This document shows positions 1-11,591 of a stretch of 64,000 nucleotides of DNA, in pieces. A program made the translations under genes and the position numbers. Source of the stretch: Oscheius onirici (lineage: Eukaryota; Nematoda; Chromadorea; Rhabditida; Rhabditidae); NCBI GenBank assembly GCA_932521025.1, contig OW051468.1:6944064-7008063 (forward strand). The letters run 5' to 3'. Position 1 is the first letter of the stretch. Each line of letters begins with the position of its first letter. The notes below the pieces were generated by a model. That model was not told where the DNA came from and did no database searches. It saw only the letters and a list, made by a program, of their open reading frames with translations.

Positions 1-522
1 TATTTTATAACAATTGTCCTGTAACTAAAAACCAATTAGACAATACTATAACCAAATACAAAAAGTTGAAACTACGGACGAGCAGAAAAGGTTCTGAAAG
101 AGGGCTGTATACTACCAATGACTAGCTTTCTGAGCCCCATCTGATTCTTGAAACATTAACGAAACAAACTGAAGGACAAAGAGAGCTTCCTCAGTCCTTG
201 TCCTAGTTCATCCTTTGTGTCCAGACTAGGCAGTCCTTCCAGTGTCTTCAGTTTCTTCTTCCAGTTCTCCGTCTCAAAAAGAAAGTAGCATCAACTCTCT
301 AAGGAAACCATTACGGGGAGCAAATCACTCTCCAGTCGGGTCCAGCAACTGTTTTTTTGACCGAGCACATTTGCTCCAAGCCGTGTCCATTTCCGAATCC
401 GGCGTTCTCAAGCCTTGTCTCTCTTTTTGGGGGGAGAGGGGGTGGGCGTGTCAGCCACCTAAAGCTCAATGGTCTCTCCTGCTTTCCTGCTTCTTTCTTC
501 GAGAGAGTCATGATCGCTCCAG
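1..522. other. Upstream region without a clear gene
   Basis: AT-rich sequence before the first coding exon of the receptor gene. Short open frames exist but none looks like protein. It probably holds the promoter, 5' UTR or outron of the receptor gene; I see no recognisable site. Confidence 0.4.
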
Positions 523-3500
523 ATGAACAGCACTATTCGTCTGACCAAACTGCCTGTCGATGTAGACTGTCGACCGTATGGAGAAGTCTATCCGGACATC
601 AGTCAACATCCAATCGTCGTCTTTCTAGCTCTAGCTCTCTACTCGACCGTCTTTCTTCTCTCTCTTATGGGCAATTCAGGTAATTTCGTTTTCTGATCTA
701 GGCTCGATTCTGTCGAGGATTTCGACTGCAAGAGATACTGAGACACCATCAGTTCTTCCCTAGCTTTTTCAGATGGTTTGATTCAGTCTTTCTCTCTAAC
801 TAGTGTCCAGCCTATTAGAATACAGTTAATTCCAAAGAGTATCGTCTAGAGTCAATGTTTTGCTGAAATGAGTACAATATAACTCTCTAGGATTGTGTCT
901 CTATTAGACTCTTCCTAACTCTACCCAGACTTCTAGAAACCCTACAGTATGATTACCTGCCCCCGCATCAAAACCCATCAGTCTCGTTCCTAAAGTTCCC
1001 ATTGAGAACGGGACCTTACCCCGATCCGAAGGTTCAGAAATCGAGGAGCAATTAGGAGCCCTCTGACTACTCAAAAAGCAAGCGGGCTGTAATACATCTC
1101 GTCTCTCGAATAAATGATCCCAATTCACCTAATAGTCACAATCTATCATTCCAACTTTCTTTCGAAAACATCCACTGAAGGATTGTGACCTCTTGAGTTG
1201 TTTTTGGACCCTTCCAAGAGACTATGTCAAGCGGAATCTTATCAAGTGTGTGCATAATTTTTAGGAAAAATGTTGTATTTTTGGAATAACTTTTTGTAGG
1301 ATGCCGAAAATAGCTTTTTCAAAAAAAAAATGGTGTGAGCAAGCTCTATCCGATGGTGTATATATCGGTTAGGTTAAGAATTAGAATATTTGAGTTTTAG
1401 CTGAAGCAAATTTTTTTTTTCTTTGAAGTAGAGCTGTTTAGCGCACATCCCGGCCAATTCTCACAGACGTCCAATTACAAATTTGAAGGTCTTGATGAAA
1501 AACATTGATAGCCGCGACCCGATTTCCCAGAAATTTTTTCTCGCTCAGAGTGTCCAAATTGCAAAAGTGACCAACTTCAGGCAGTTGCACAGCTCTAACG
1601 GGTTCGAATTGGACAAATCGGCCGATGCACCTTGAAAGAGCTCAATCTGGGCTACAAAATCCTGTATGGAACAAAGAGGGCCCAATGGAAAGTTTTCGAG
1701 AAACTCGCCTCTGAATATCAGACGGGTGACGCGCGCCCGACCCATGAAGGGGGTATCATAGATAAAAAAAATCACGTTTTTCAGTTCCGATTATTTTTGT
1801 GTGTTGATCTTGTTTTCAGCTAAAACTCAATAAAACATTTTTTCAGATTCAAATCTCATTTTGGGCAACATCAAGAGGTGTTTTAATGATTAGGTTCCAT
1901 CCGAAGGGTCACTCTATCACTTCAAATACCCTCATTGAGGAAATAAACGAAGCAAACGCTTTACTTCAAGCTGACGGATTTAATTCACCTTTGCTTCTGT
2001 TTGATAACGCGAGGTACAGAGTTTTTTAAACAGTTGGAGCGTCAACAAATGAACAGAACAAACAGAAAAAGAAGGAAAAAACTGGGGGAGCGACTGCAAA
2101 TGCTCAAAACAAGATCAACACACAAAAATAATCGGAACTGAAAAACGTGATTTTTTTGATCTATGATACCCCCTTCATGGGTCGGGCGCGCGTCACCCGT
2201 CTGATATTCAGAGGCGAGTTTCTCGAAAACTTTCCATTGGGCCCTCTTTGTTCCATACAGGATTTTGTAGCCCAGATTGAGCTCTTTCAAGGTGCATCGG
2301 CCGATTTGTCCAATTCGAACCCGTTAGAGCTGTGCAACGGCCTGAAGTTGGTCACTTTTGCAATTTGGACACTCTGAGCGAGAAAAAATTTCTGGGAAAT
2401 CGGGTCGCGGCTATCAATGTTTTTCATCAAGACCTTCAAATTTGTAATTGGACGTCTGTGAAAATTGGCCGGGATGTGCGCTAAACAGCTCTCTTTCAAA
2501 GAAAAAAAAAATTTGCTTCAGCTAAAACTCAAATATTCTAATTCTTAACCTAACCGATATATACACCATCGGATAGAGCTTGCTCACACCAATTTTTTTT
2601 TGAAAAAGCTATTTTCGGCATCCTACAAAAAGTTATTCCAAAAATACAACATTTTTCCTAAAAATTATGCACACACTTGATAATTTGTACTCTGTAGTTA
2701 GTGACCCCTTGACGAGTGTAGAGAGTAATTTGTGGTCACGCAGAAGAGAGTTAGTCAAGTGGAAAACAGATCAGTCAAGTGAGATATCCTTTTGGGGGAA
2801 CTGACTTAATTGAATCAGCATAAGCAGACAGAAGGGGAACTGGGTACAAATGAGGTCGGATGTAGATCTGTTTAATAGAGTACATCTCATGGAGTAATTC
2901 CCCCAGTCCTTTTAATTTCGGGTCAAACAAAGGCCTAGTTGTGATATTTCAGGAGTCATCTACGCAACCGTCCGGTACCGTAGTCTCCAGACCGTCCAGA
3001 ACATTTTCATCGTGAATCTGGCCGTCTCGGGTGTCATACTCGCCCTTATCTCCATCCCACTCACTCCGGTCACTCACATCTTCAAGGAATGGTTTTTTGG
3101 TGGCGGTTTGTGTCGGATCTTGACCGGAGTACAGGCTGTCGGCGTCTTTATCGGAACCTTTTCTCTCTGTGCCATCGCCGTCGATCGCTATTTTAGACTG
3201 GTTCTGGCACCAGGTACAGTATCTTTCCTTACCTCCTGTTAAAAAAGTCGTTTAAAATAAGCTACATATGATACTCATTCAAAACTGTTTGTTAGACTAT
3301 GTATCCAATGTTTAGTTCCTTAGTGAACAAAACAGCGGTCAGACAATAACTCCCATAAATTTCAGGGAGACCCCTCCGTCGAGATCATGCGATCCGAATC
3401 ACAATGCTGCTTTGGATTTCCTCTGTCGTCATTTCCATCCCTTACGTCTACCACGTCAGGATGAGAGACTACAAAAAACTCAGTCCGTCCGAATCTTTTG

Positions 3501-4576
3501 CCCCAAAACATGCCAAATTCAGACATATGTGGTCACTTTTGTACCGAAGATTGGCCGAGCAATCTTTGGAAGAGAGTCTACACGATCTTTGTCCTCATCG
3601 TCCAATTCGTCATTCCGTTCAGTATCATGGCCATCTGTTATTACTCGGTCAGTTTCCGGTGAACTCTGATCTGGGCAGTGGGTCAAGTGCAATCAGGCAG
3701 ACGGGAAATTGCTCGACCGAGAGTGTAAGATGGACTTCAACTTTCTGGAGAACAAGTCTGAAAAGTGCAACTACTGACTTTTTATCTGGCAAAAAAGACT
3801 CTTTCTCACCCAAAAATACGTAATCCCAGCTGTTAGAAATAATAATACTGAGTCCAGGAAATATCGTTTAATCCAATGGCAGTTTGATACTGGACAAAAT
3901 GCAGTCAAATTTCTAGGTCTTTTCGTTTCTCAGTCGCCGAGCAGACTCTCGTCTCACCTCCATTGCTCAACAGTCTAATCTTCTCCTTGTTGTGGCCGCC
4001 ACAGCTGGTAGAGAGACACAACAGCACCAGGAACAAGTAAAACTCTAATAATATCTGAAAGTAATGGAATGTTTTTCATTTGACACGACTCTTCGAAGCC
4101 AAAAGAAGGGTTCTGGCCCAGAGACGACGCGTCACAATGATTCTCGTCTCCATGGTTTTGATTTTTTTGGTGACCAGTCTCCCTCACAATATTGTCTCCA
4201 CCCTCATCGAGTTTACCGACAACACCGAAATGTTGACCTTTGGAAGTCAAGACTACACCTATGTGACCAATTTGGTCACTCATTTGTAAGATTTCTGAAT
4301 CGAAGGGGTAGTCCTTTAAACTTAGCTTGGCTATGCTCTCCTGCGTCTCGAATCCACTCCTCTACGCCTACTTGAATCCAGAATTCCGCGAGCTCATCCT
4401 ATCCAGTTTGGCTGGAATCCGCTGGGCTACGCACTTCTCCATTCCGGCTACCCAGTCGACTGTAAATTTGTAGCAAAATATGCATAAGAACTCAATTTTA
4501 GATGTTTGACCGGTGCAGCTACGTCCCTCCGCCACGGTATAAGCAGTCGGCCGAAGACGAAGAAGAACAGCTGTGA
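523..4576 (+). CDS. Rhodopsin-family GPCR, neuropeptide Y/F receptor-like
   Basis: Seven-transmembrane neuropeptide receptor of the plasma membrane, about 382 aa. By-eye exons: 523-679, 2953-3213, 3366-3482, 3523-3658, 3934-4036, 4122-4285, 4326-4461, 4502-4576; the phases agree throughout. The N-terminus starts MNST, a possible glycosylation site. TM1 ends in MGNSG, TM2 is NLAVSGVILALISIPLTP, and TM3 is followed by DRYFRLV (DRY motif). The second extracellular loop has CTEDWPSNLW before TM5, a pattern of NPY-type receptors. TM6 reads FLVTSLPHNIV and TM7 NPLLYAYLNPEFR (NPxxY-like). The acceptor of the TM6 exon is uncertain: the open frame extends upstream of 4122 through a basic loop-3-like stretch (LFEAKRRVLAQRRR) but without a good AG acceptor there. 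Intron 1 is 2.3 kb and holds a transposon; the intron at 3483-3522 is only 40 nt. The family call rests on motifs; the ligand is unknown. Confidence 0.8.
1242..2680. mobile_element. Foldback DNA transposon with about 575-bp terminal inverted repeats
   Basis: The left arm (1242-1817) and right arm (2104-2680) are near-identical inverted copies; one visible mismatch is near 1583. The ends are TCAAGTGTGTGC... and its complement, flanked by TA on both sides (1240-1241 and 2681-2682), which fits a TA target-site duplication as in Tc1/mariner-like elements. The 286-bp spacer has no transposase, so this is non-autonomous. The same peptides can be read from both arms simply because the arms are copies. 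It lies wholly inside intron 1 of the receptor gene. High arm identity suggests recent insertion or gene conversion. Confidence 0.85.
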
Positions 4577-4693
4577 AAAAGAAAATTTTATGTTTAGTGC
4601 TCGTCATCCCAAAATGTTTTGTTGTGAATTCACATGTAAAAATGAAAAATGGTCGGGGAAAAAGTAGTTAGATACAAATTTTTAAGAAAGATA

Positions 4694-6401
4694 TTAGCGC
4701 ATTCCGTAGACGTCACCAAGAGTAGGAATGGGCTGAGGGTCAACAGATTCTTCGGGCTCGTCGACAAGTCCCTGTATCCCGGGAATGGTCTGACCGGTCA
4801 TCGGATTCCACTGCGGCGATTGGACCGGAGGATCGACTGTGTTCTTCGTAGGCGTGCCACTGACTTCTGTGTTCGGGGTGGCAGTTCCAGATCCTGTGCC
4901 GATTGGAGCCTGAGGAGCGGCGTTGAGCTGAAAGTTCATTCTTTCCGGCCAATCATAAAAGAAGCTTACCACATCATTCGCCGTAAGAGGTTGACCATTT
5001 TCCATCGACTTGTAGATTATTGGAGAAGGAGCCCGTTTAGCGGGTACGACTTCCTCTTCGTCAGTATGGGATGTATCAGGGTCACGATAGAGCTGCATAC
5101 GATGGAAGTCGGTTAGATGACACATCAGGGCCCAGGCGCTCATGAATCGCTGGCTGCACGAGCCGCATCGCATACTCTTCGGTTCATCTGAAAGGTGCAT
5201 TTGAAGAGAACAAGACCTAAATATTACTTTCAGCTTTTATGTTTTTGCAGCCGGCAATGCGATGATCCTTGAAAATCTCGTAATCACAGGTGACGAAGCG
5301 ACAACTTCCACAAATCAAGGTATCGGCCATTGCTGAAAAATTGGGAAAATAGGCCAAAACGGCAGATTACCGCTGTCAGCCAGATCATCGTTGGCCGTTT
5401 TGTCGCCGACGGCAAAATCGCGGTTCCGTTTGTTCTGCTCAGCCGTCTCATCTAACACGTTCGGAGAATCTTCACGCGTATAAACATCGTCGTAACGTCG
5501 CTTACGGCTGAAAAAAAACGAAACTGTTGAACAACGTGTCAACCAAAAAATGTTTGATTGCATTTGATAAATGTACCGTCATCAAAACCCGCGCTCATCA
5601 TCACACAAAATATTTCTGCTTTAAACAATCATACAGTAGCTTGTTCTCTTCAAAAGTCAAAAAATTAGCACAAGCAAATAAAAGTTTGGAGAAAGACTGA
5701 ATCATGTCGTCATACTGCTAGATTGGAAAGTGGAAGAAAAAAATACAAGTTACCTCAAGTCCTCAGAAGCAGAGGGCTTCTTCCTCATGGCAGGACCGGT
5801 CATAGCAAGATGAACATCTAAAACATGGGTCAGGACTAGAAAAACTGAAGAAAAACACAATAATATGACCAGAAAGTATAAATATAAAACAAAATGTCGA
5901 AGAAGAGATGACAGTCGCAGCAAAATTTGTAGGATAAGGGAAAATTACCAATTATGGTTCCTTTCCAGCGTTTCCCGTTGAGATTAGTACAGGCGTCGTC
6001 GGCTTCGCTGCCAGAGGAGAACTGAACGAACGCATATCCCTGAAGTTACTTTTGGAACGACCACTTCAATAAATATACCTTGAAAAAAGTGACAGCTAGT
6101 AGACGACCATACGGTTTGCACAAGTCGATGAGATCATCGCGAGTGATTCCGGCCTTGATGAGATTTCCAATGAAGACACGGGCTCTGACCATCGAAGGAT
6201 CTTTGGAACTCGTATCGTAGCTGATATCTTGATTTAGAACTGAAGACCCAACCCTAAAATTATTGATTTTGAAACTTGAAAATAAACAGACATGTTGAGA
6301 AGAGCATTGTATGGCATGCCTGTGCCGTCTTCGTTGAACGTGGGTCGTTGTCCACCATAAAGTGATGTTGCCGCGTTGGTATAGCCATATTCGCCCATCA
6401 T
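4694..6401 (-). CDS. RRM (hnRNP C/RALY-like) plus zinc-finger protein
   Basis: Probable nuclear RNA-binding protein of 391 aa. Exons on the minus strand: 6401-6292, 6253-6079, 6039-5949, 5817-5754, 5507-5371, 5332-5228, 5187-4694, all phase-consistent. The RRM spans about residues 55-130: RNP2-like VFIGNL, RNP1-like KGYAFVQF, and DVHLAMTGP after the last strand. This order resembles hnRNP C/RALY. A basic patch SRKRRYDD follows. Two fingers come next: a C-x2-C...H...C type (ICGSC...HRIAGC) and a C2H2 type (RCGSC...MCHLTDFH). The second has some similarity to the N-terminal finger of BCL11 proteins (SAW.L..H). The tail is acidic and proline-rich. The chosen start is the first ATG of the exon that follows a TTTTCAG acceptor, so a 5' UTR exon or trans-splicing is likely. 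Confidence 0.72.
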
Positions 6402-6500
6402 TCTGAAAAGGAAAAACATAACGGAATTTGAGAAGAAACGAGAAAATTATGAGCAAGATAAATGTCTATTTTTAATCATTAACCATTGACCTCGTAAACT
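6402..6500. promoter_or_regulatory. 99-bp divergent intergenic promoter region
   Basis: Only 99 bp separate the start codons of the RRM/zinc-finger gene (minus) and the four-TM gene (plus). Any core promoters must lie in this gap or in upstream non-coding exons. No TATA box was seen. Confidence 0.4.
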
Positions 6501-7606
6501 ATGGACCACCTTGTCCGACAAAGCCTCCCTGCCTTGAGCTCATCACCTGTTGTTGGTCAGGTGTGTAAAACTCTCACACCACATCCATCACGGCCAGCTG
6601 GCATACGTCTTCCTTCATAAATTAACCGTTATTCTTTGCTTTCCTGTAGCATCCTTTTTGCACCTGCAGGCAATTAGTGAATACGACACGTTACGGCTTC
6701 TTTTTGAAGACAAAGCCATATGGTGCTCGGACCGAATGGCAATTCGTCCAGAAGCTAATCGGTTTCGCCCGACACTAGACGATTTTCCCATGGATCACAG
6801 GTATGAGACATTTTACGATCTTTTAGACAGAAATACTTGTCAGAACCGCGTTAGATCCTATAAAAATTGTGCCGGCCAAGCAGTACACGCCACCGCTGAT
6901 AAGAATCCCCGACTACAATGAAAATTTCGAAAAGAAAAAGGTTTGAGAGTTGGTATAGACATGTGAACAAGATTTAGGTTGACTGGGGCGTTCTACAAAG
7001 CACATGCATAACATCAGCCTCCCTAGTTTTGCTCCTAATCTGCATATTTCCAGCAGGAGCAAATGTATTCAGAGTAAAACACCGACAAGTATATACGAGA
7101 AGCACTGGCTAAAAGAAATGTTTCAGCACCTCGTCGTACAATCATTCGAAATGGTCGAGAACTACGTGACAGTAGTCTCTGCTGCTGCTTTTTTCTTCTC
7201 ATTTTTCCAACTACTAATGATATTCAAGCTGCTCAAGTCACATCACCCCGATTATACGCCGTAAGAACAGAAGCAGATGCTAAAAGAGATGTATATTCAG
7301 GACGCTGGTATACTTTGAAAAGACGAGTTTCTCCAGAAATCTCGTGCAGGTTTTCTGGATTCTAGCGTTTCTTTTGTACATAATCGGTAAGGAGACAGGG
7401 TACAGACGACAAATAAGATTACAGCATTGTTCACGACATACGTTTTGGATACGGCGAAATCTCATGCTTCGAGAGGTTTTGCTGCAGCATTTGGAGTCTT
7501 TGCCCTACTATTCTGCTTCATATTTATCACAAAAACTCTACTGTTCTGGTTCAAGAGCAGAAAACTGCAGCCATATTGCGGAACTCAGTTTTCTACTCTT
7601 GTTTGA
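6501..7606 (+). CDS. Four-transmembrane, MARVEL/tetraspan-like protein
   Basis: Predicted 266-aa multi-pass membrane protein. Exons 6501-6560, 6670-6800, 6844-6940, 6978-7088, 7127-7260, 7301-7386, 7425-7606 join in phase; six introns are only 37-109 nt. About 95 hydrophilic residues precede TM1 (SLVLLLICIFPAG), TM2 (VSAAAFFFSFFQLLMIFKLL), TM3 (VFWILAFLLYIIG) and TM4 (FAAAFGVFALLFCFIFI). The tail is short and basic. Four helices with long cytosolic N-terminus and short loops fit the MARVEL/physin-type topology, but I see no diagnostic family motif, so it could be a nematode-specific tetraspan. The start ATG is the only upstream one giving a phase-0 exon with a GTGTGT donor. Confidence 0.65.
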
Positions 7607-8149
7607 GGACGTTCTATCAGATTGTGTGATGAAAAGTGCTTATTTTAGGAGAAGGAACTTGAGAATAAATATTTACGGGTAAAAGAGTTGGAAAGAAAAA
7701 AAATCTTGAAAAAGGAGAGAAGATGGAACCCTAGTTCCCGCGCAAATCGTAAACGGTAACAAAAAATTGCGGGCGGTTTCAAATTTATCTTGTGCTTTGC
7801 CAGATTTCAAGCCCTGGTTTTTAATTTTGTTTCTACCTATTTCTCCCCCTATTTTTCTTTGTTTATTTCCATGGTTTCTACGAGAAAATTATGTTCTCAA
7901 AACAGGATTAAACTGCTAGCACCATAGCACCGTATTTATACATTTTTAAGGGTGAAAAAAGATCGTGTTATAACGAGCGTAACTGGAACAACGTGAAAGA
8001 AGTCGTTCGAGAAGCCCCCTTGCGTAATCGCGCTCTATTTTGGAATCAGTTTCTGCGAGCGGTTGTGCAGCGGCCGAATTCTCCCTGGCCGACGTGGACT
8101 CTTTCAATCCAGTCTTTAGGAGCCTATCGCCCGTAGTCGACAGACGAAG
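7607..8149 (+). other. Intergenic region
   Basis: Contains the 3' flank of the four-TM gene and the upstream region of the 60-aa gene. Around 7960-8140 the sequence becomes more GC-rich, perhaps a 5' UTR or outron. No gene or repeat was recognised. Confidence 0.4.
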
Positions 8150-8508
8150 ATGGTGGAGCTTGGCAGTAAGGGACCTTTCGGACAGTCTTTCGACAACCGC
8201 GTCTTCTTCATCCCGGCCATTGCCATCATCGCCTTTGTCGGTCAGTTGTTTGTATTCCTATTCAAGACCGTGTTTACTTGCGCACTATGCTTCTTTTCGA
8301 GCGTTTTTTTTTAATCTCAAATGTCGAGCAGACAAATGAAATAGCGAAGCGAGCGTGAAAGGTTTAGAATGGCTGTTGTGTCCACGTCAGTTCATTCTAA
8401 CTCTACCTTATTTCAGCCTTCTGTGGATACAAACTGTACAATTCGATCCAGGCCAAAGCACTGAAAACCGACAAGAAGTCCAAGCGCGATGCCAAGAAGA
8501 GCAACTAA
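8150..8508 (+). CDS. 60-aa single-pass membrane protein, family not recognised
   Basis: Exons 8150-8240 and 8417-8508 join in phase to give 60 aa. A short N-terminus (MVELGSKGPFGQSFDNR) precedes one hydrophobic helix (VFFIPAIAIIAFVAFCGY). The C-terminal tail is strongly basic (KTDKKSKRDAKKSN), which predicts a cytosolic C-terminus. The intron ends in TTTCAG. The layout resembles small ER or mitochondrial membrane proteins, but no family could be named. The two-exon structure with clean stop makes it a likely real gene. Confidence 0.6.
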
Positions 8509-8711
8509 ATCGTACATCAGCTCGGTCACCCATCTTCAGCGGCATTTCCCTGCTGGTTCCATCATGTGATATTTTATTCTTGTCAAAAATCTGTATTTAT
8601 TTTTACGTACATATTAAATTATTGATGAGCAAAGTCTACTGGGAAATACTTGTCAATCAAGCTAGAAAGAGGGTAAATGAAGATCAAAGACGGTAATCCC
8701 CGGGTGCGTTA

Positions 8712-8725
8712 GTCTCCATGGTGAC
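8712..8725 (+). promoter_or_regulatory. X-box (RFX/DAF-19 site) of the bbs-9 gene
   Basis: GTCTCCATGGTGAC matches the nematode X-box consensus RYYNYYWWRRNRAC at every position. X-boxes bind the RFX factor DAF-19 and switch on ciliary genes in sensory neurons. This one sits six bases before the ATG of bbs-9, a ciliary gene, which supports function. Such sites usually lie 50-250 bp upstream in C. elegans, so this is unusually close. Confidence 0.8.
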
Positions 8726-8731
8726 AGCCAC

Positions 8732-11519
8732 ATGTCTTTGTTCCGTCTTATCGAGGCCTACTACTACAATGTTCCAAATAGTTCAACTTTTGCTTGCGGA
8801 AGGCTCACGGAACACGAAAGAGGTAGTTTTTAACCGGAGGCGTCTCGAATTTCGTCCTAGATCAAGTGATAATTGGAGGCGAAGACGGCCTCATCACTGT
8901 CATTGATCCGGCTGGAAATAATCTCTCGGCTGAAGAGTCCTTCTTAGCTCAACATCAAACAGACCAGTCTGTGATACAAGTTGGACTGATTTTTAGAGAG
9001 ATCAATCATGATGTTATCAGATTGTTGTTGGAAGCTTTCTCCAAATCTCCGAGCCAGTTGTCGCCATTCTTCACAGCCATTCTTTGGCCTATTACACCCT
9101 TCGTTACGGTAATTTTGAGACGAAAGTAGGGTGAAAATGGGAAGCAGATGACAGATACGCAGCTAGTACATCCTTCCAACTCGTTTTTACTCACGATATC
9201 GGGGAGCCGACGTTTTCCATGTGCGTTGTGGACGATGATCATCCTGCTCAGATACTCGTTCAGACTGTGAGCTGTCGATTGCATCTTTTCCGGGGTAGCT
9301 TTGAAAATATCACAAAGTAAATAGATTTAGGGGACCAATGTCTTCTATCAAGAGCTTCTTTACCGGCCCTCTTCCCGGGACCAATAACTTATCATCATAC
9401 AAACAATGCTCTGAACATCGCCTGTGGATATCATGTCCACAGTATCAAATTCAGTGTGCTCTCAAGTCTGAGCAACAGCTCAAAGAAAATTTCGGTGAGT
9501 AATTGTTGCCTTGGACTATTTGTGACTCATTATTTCGAAGAAATTAGCTGCATTCGATCTTCCAACATTTGTTCCAGGTTGACTGGAGTTTCAACTGTGG
9601 CGACTGGCCGCTCCAGATCTTCGCCATTGACTATCTACCAGTTCCTCCCAGTGTCTTGGTCGTAGCCAGAAGAAATGTCTTCTGTCTTCCGGCCATGGAG
9701 CCTGACCGAATAAAGTGGCAGGTCCGACTGGAAACTATTGCCGTCTCAGCACACGCTTACAAATCTGACGGTTTGATTTTTTTTAGCTCTTTTGATGAAA
9801 CAGAAATACAACAGACGGCCAAGAAATTCGCTATTTGATAGCCACAGCCAGTAACACGATGCTCGTGTTCAAGGACAACCAATTGCTTTGGAACTGTCAC
9901 ATGGATTTTTGTCCGATTCTTTTCGTTCGCAGCTCTCTCAAGTAAGTTCAGACATTTATTTTCGAACGAAATTTAAAGTCCTGCGACCCAGCACATGATT
10001 GCCATGCTGTCGAATGATAGTCGTTTCGTCGTCGGCTACATGGGAACGGAGCCGCATCTCTTCAAGCCGACTTATGAGAGTCGCGTGGTCGATCTGAAGG
10101 AGATGGTCGAAGAGCTGAAAAATTTGGAGAGGGCCATCGGCGGGAAGCCGGTCAAAGACATTACAGAGAATCTGAGCAAGATCTTCTCGTTCACCGTCGA
10201 GGTTGACCACGACAAGATTGAGGTTTTTAGCACAATTTAATAGATAATTATAAAAGTTTTAGCCAGTTTCTCGAGGAGAAGTACCTACGATTCCTTTGCG
10301 AGTAGCTATGCAAGGAGTTCCAACGGGAAATACCGTCGAGACGTCAATAAGCAGCTGTTTTACCGATTCCATCCGCAGTGAGTCGAGAATCTCTTAATAC
10401 TCTGCATTTTGCAGAAACCTCGTCCGAAGCTTCGAGTATCAGCCTTCGTGTCGATAAAAAGACTCCATGGACATCAACAGTTCATGTAGTCGCAGTTTGT
10501 ATCCCTTCCCATGGTGAGATTTTCATCTCTTTTCAAGGATACTCTTTCAGCCACATTCGTGTCAAAATCCCGTCTTCCGCTCAATTGTATCGTGGCAGAA
10601 GCCACTCCAGACCGCAGTGCCGAGCTCAAAGTGACAATTGAACTGGATCGTCACACAATTCCCATCAATCAGCTTTTTTCAGGTTAGAGGAAGTGTTTTT
10701 GACCAATTTTGTTTAGAATTTCACACAGAAAACCCTTCTTCTATAGCTTTTCAAGCTTATGGACCTTGTGACTCGTCAGTCTCCATATTCACTGCCAACA
10801 AAACCAGTAAAATTCGGGGAAAATGCATGGAACTCAATATTTCAGATAGGTACCGTATTCAGTCGGATAAAATGGAGCTTCTGGCGCTACTTACGCGGGA
10901 ACTAATCGCTAGAATTTGGAAAGAGGACAAAGGGATACAGATGAGTTCAAGGCCACCATTAGAATATCTTCAGAATCGAGTAGAGAAGCAAATTGAAGTA
11001 ATTTTCAAAAAAAAAAGCTGGAAAATATGTTTTTCAGACAGAGCTGGCGATTAAAAAAATGCTGGTTGAATTGGAAAGAGCCAGTCTAGAGCTCAGAGCC
11101 ATTCAGGCTCTGGTTATTTCAAAGACACAGAATACAAAGCAAGAAGGAATGGAAAATGTCGATTTCCTTTATAAGAAGTCACATGAAGACTTATTGAAGT
11201 TAATAGGGAAACTTGCTGAGCAGAAACGAGCAAAAGATGACCTGGAAAATGAGCTGAGCGCCGTCTTCGACATCATAGCTCTCGTGGGAGAAATAAGCAA
11301 TCAGGAGACACTGGTCGACGGTCACTTCTACAGTAATACACAACAGGTAAGGCTCTCAACTGTTTTGGCAATATTTTTCAGAGTCTCACCGAGAGAATTT
11401 CGTGGGCAACGCGAAAGACGGACCTCGTCGAGTCGCTGGAGAGTCTATGCCGTCATACAAGCAAGGCTCTCCCTCAGATTGCCGAAGAAGAAAACGAAGA
11501 GTTTGAGAGTACCGAATAA
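8732..11519 (+). CDS. bbs-9: BBSome subunit BBS9 (PTHB1)
   Basis: BBS9 is a core BBSome subunit that moves membrane proteins in and out of cilia. The N-terminus MSLFRLIEAYYY parallels PTHB1 (MSLF...), followed by a beta-propeller start VIIGGEDGLITVIDP. The propeller continues with VDWSFNCGDWPLQIFAID and ARRNVFCLPAME, then MLVFKDNQLLWNC, and DSRFVVGYMGTEPHLFKP, each aligning in order with PTHB1. The middle part (about 10.25-10.85 kb) is the appendage/GAE region, and 10.85-11.5 kb encodes a helical coiled-coil end (QKRAKDDLENELSAV), finishing EEENEEFESTE. The gene has many short introns. Its stop lies 72 bp from the stop of the convergent IMP3 gene. Regulation by the X-box upstream is likely. 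Confidence 0.9.
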
Positions 11520-11591
11520 ACGGCTTTTATGGAAGAAGTAACAATAACGGGAAACAAAAGAGTGGGTGAAACAAACTTGAATAGATTGAAA

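Noticed and set aside
1594-1608. GGGTTCGAATTGG resembling a tRNA B box
   Set aside because: It lacks the CC end, has no A box or cloverleaf, and lies in the transposon arm.
1545-2499. Four overlapping open frames of 63-82 aa inside the first GPCR intron
   Set aside because: They are the same sequence read from the two inverted-repeat arms on both strands; no transposase or family motif.
4694-5330. Stand-alone BCL11-like zinc-finger gene starting at MADTLICG
   Set aside because: Upstream exons join in phase to the RRM exons, and an acceptor sits directly before this ATG, so it is an internal exon.
8040-8339. 99-aa open frame overlapping the 60-aa gene in another frame
   Set aside because: Serine-rich with no splice continuity; the two-exon membrane protein explains the region.
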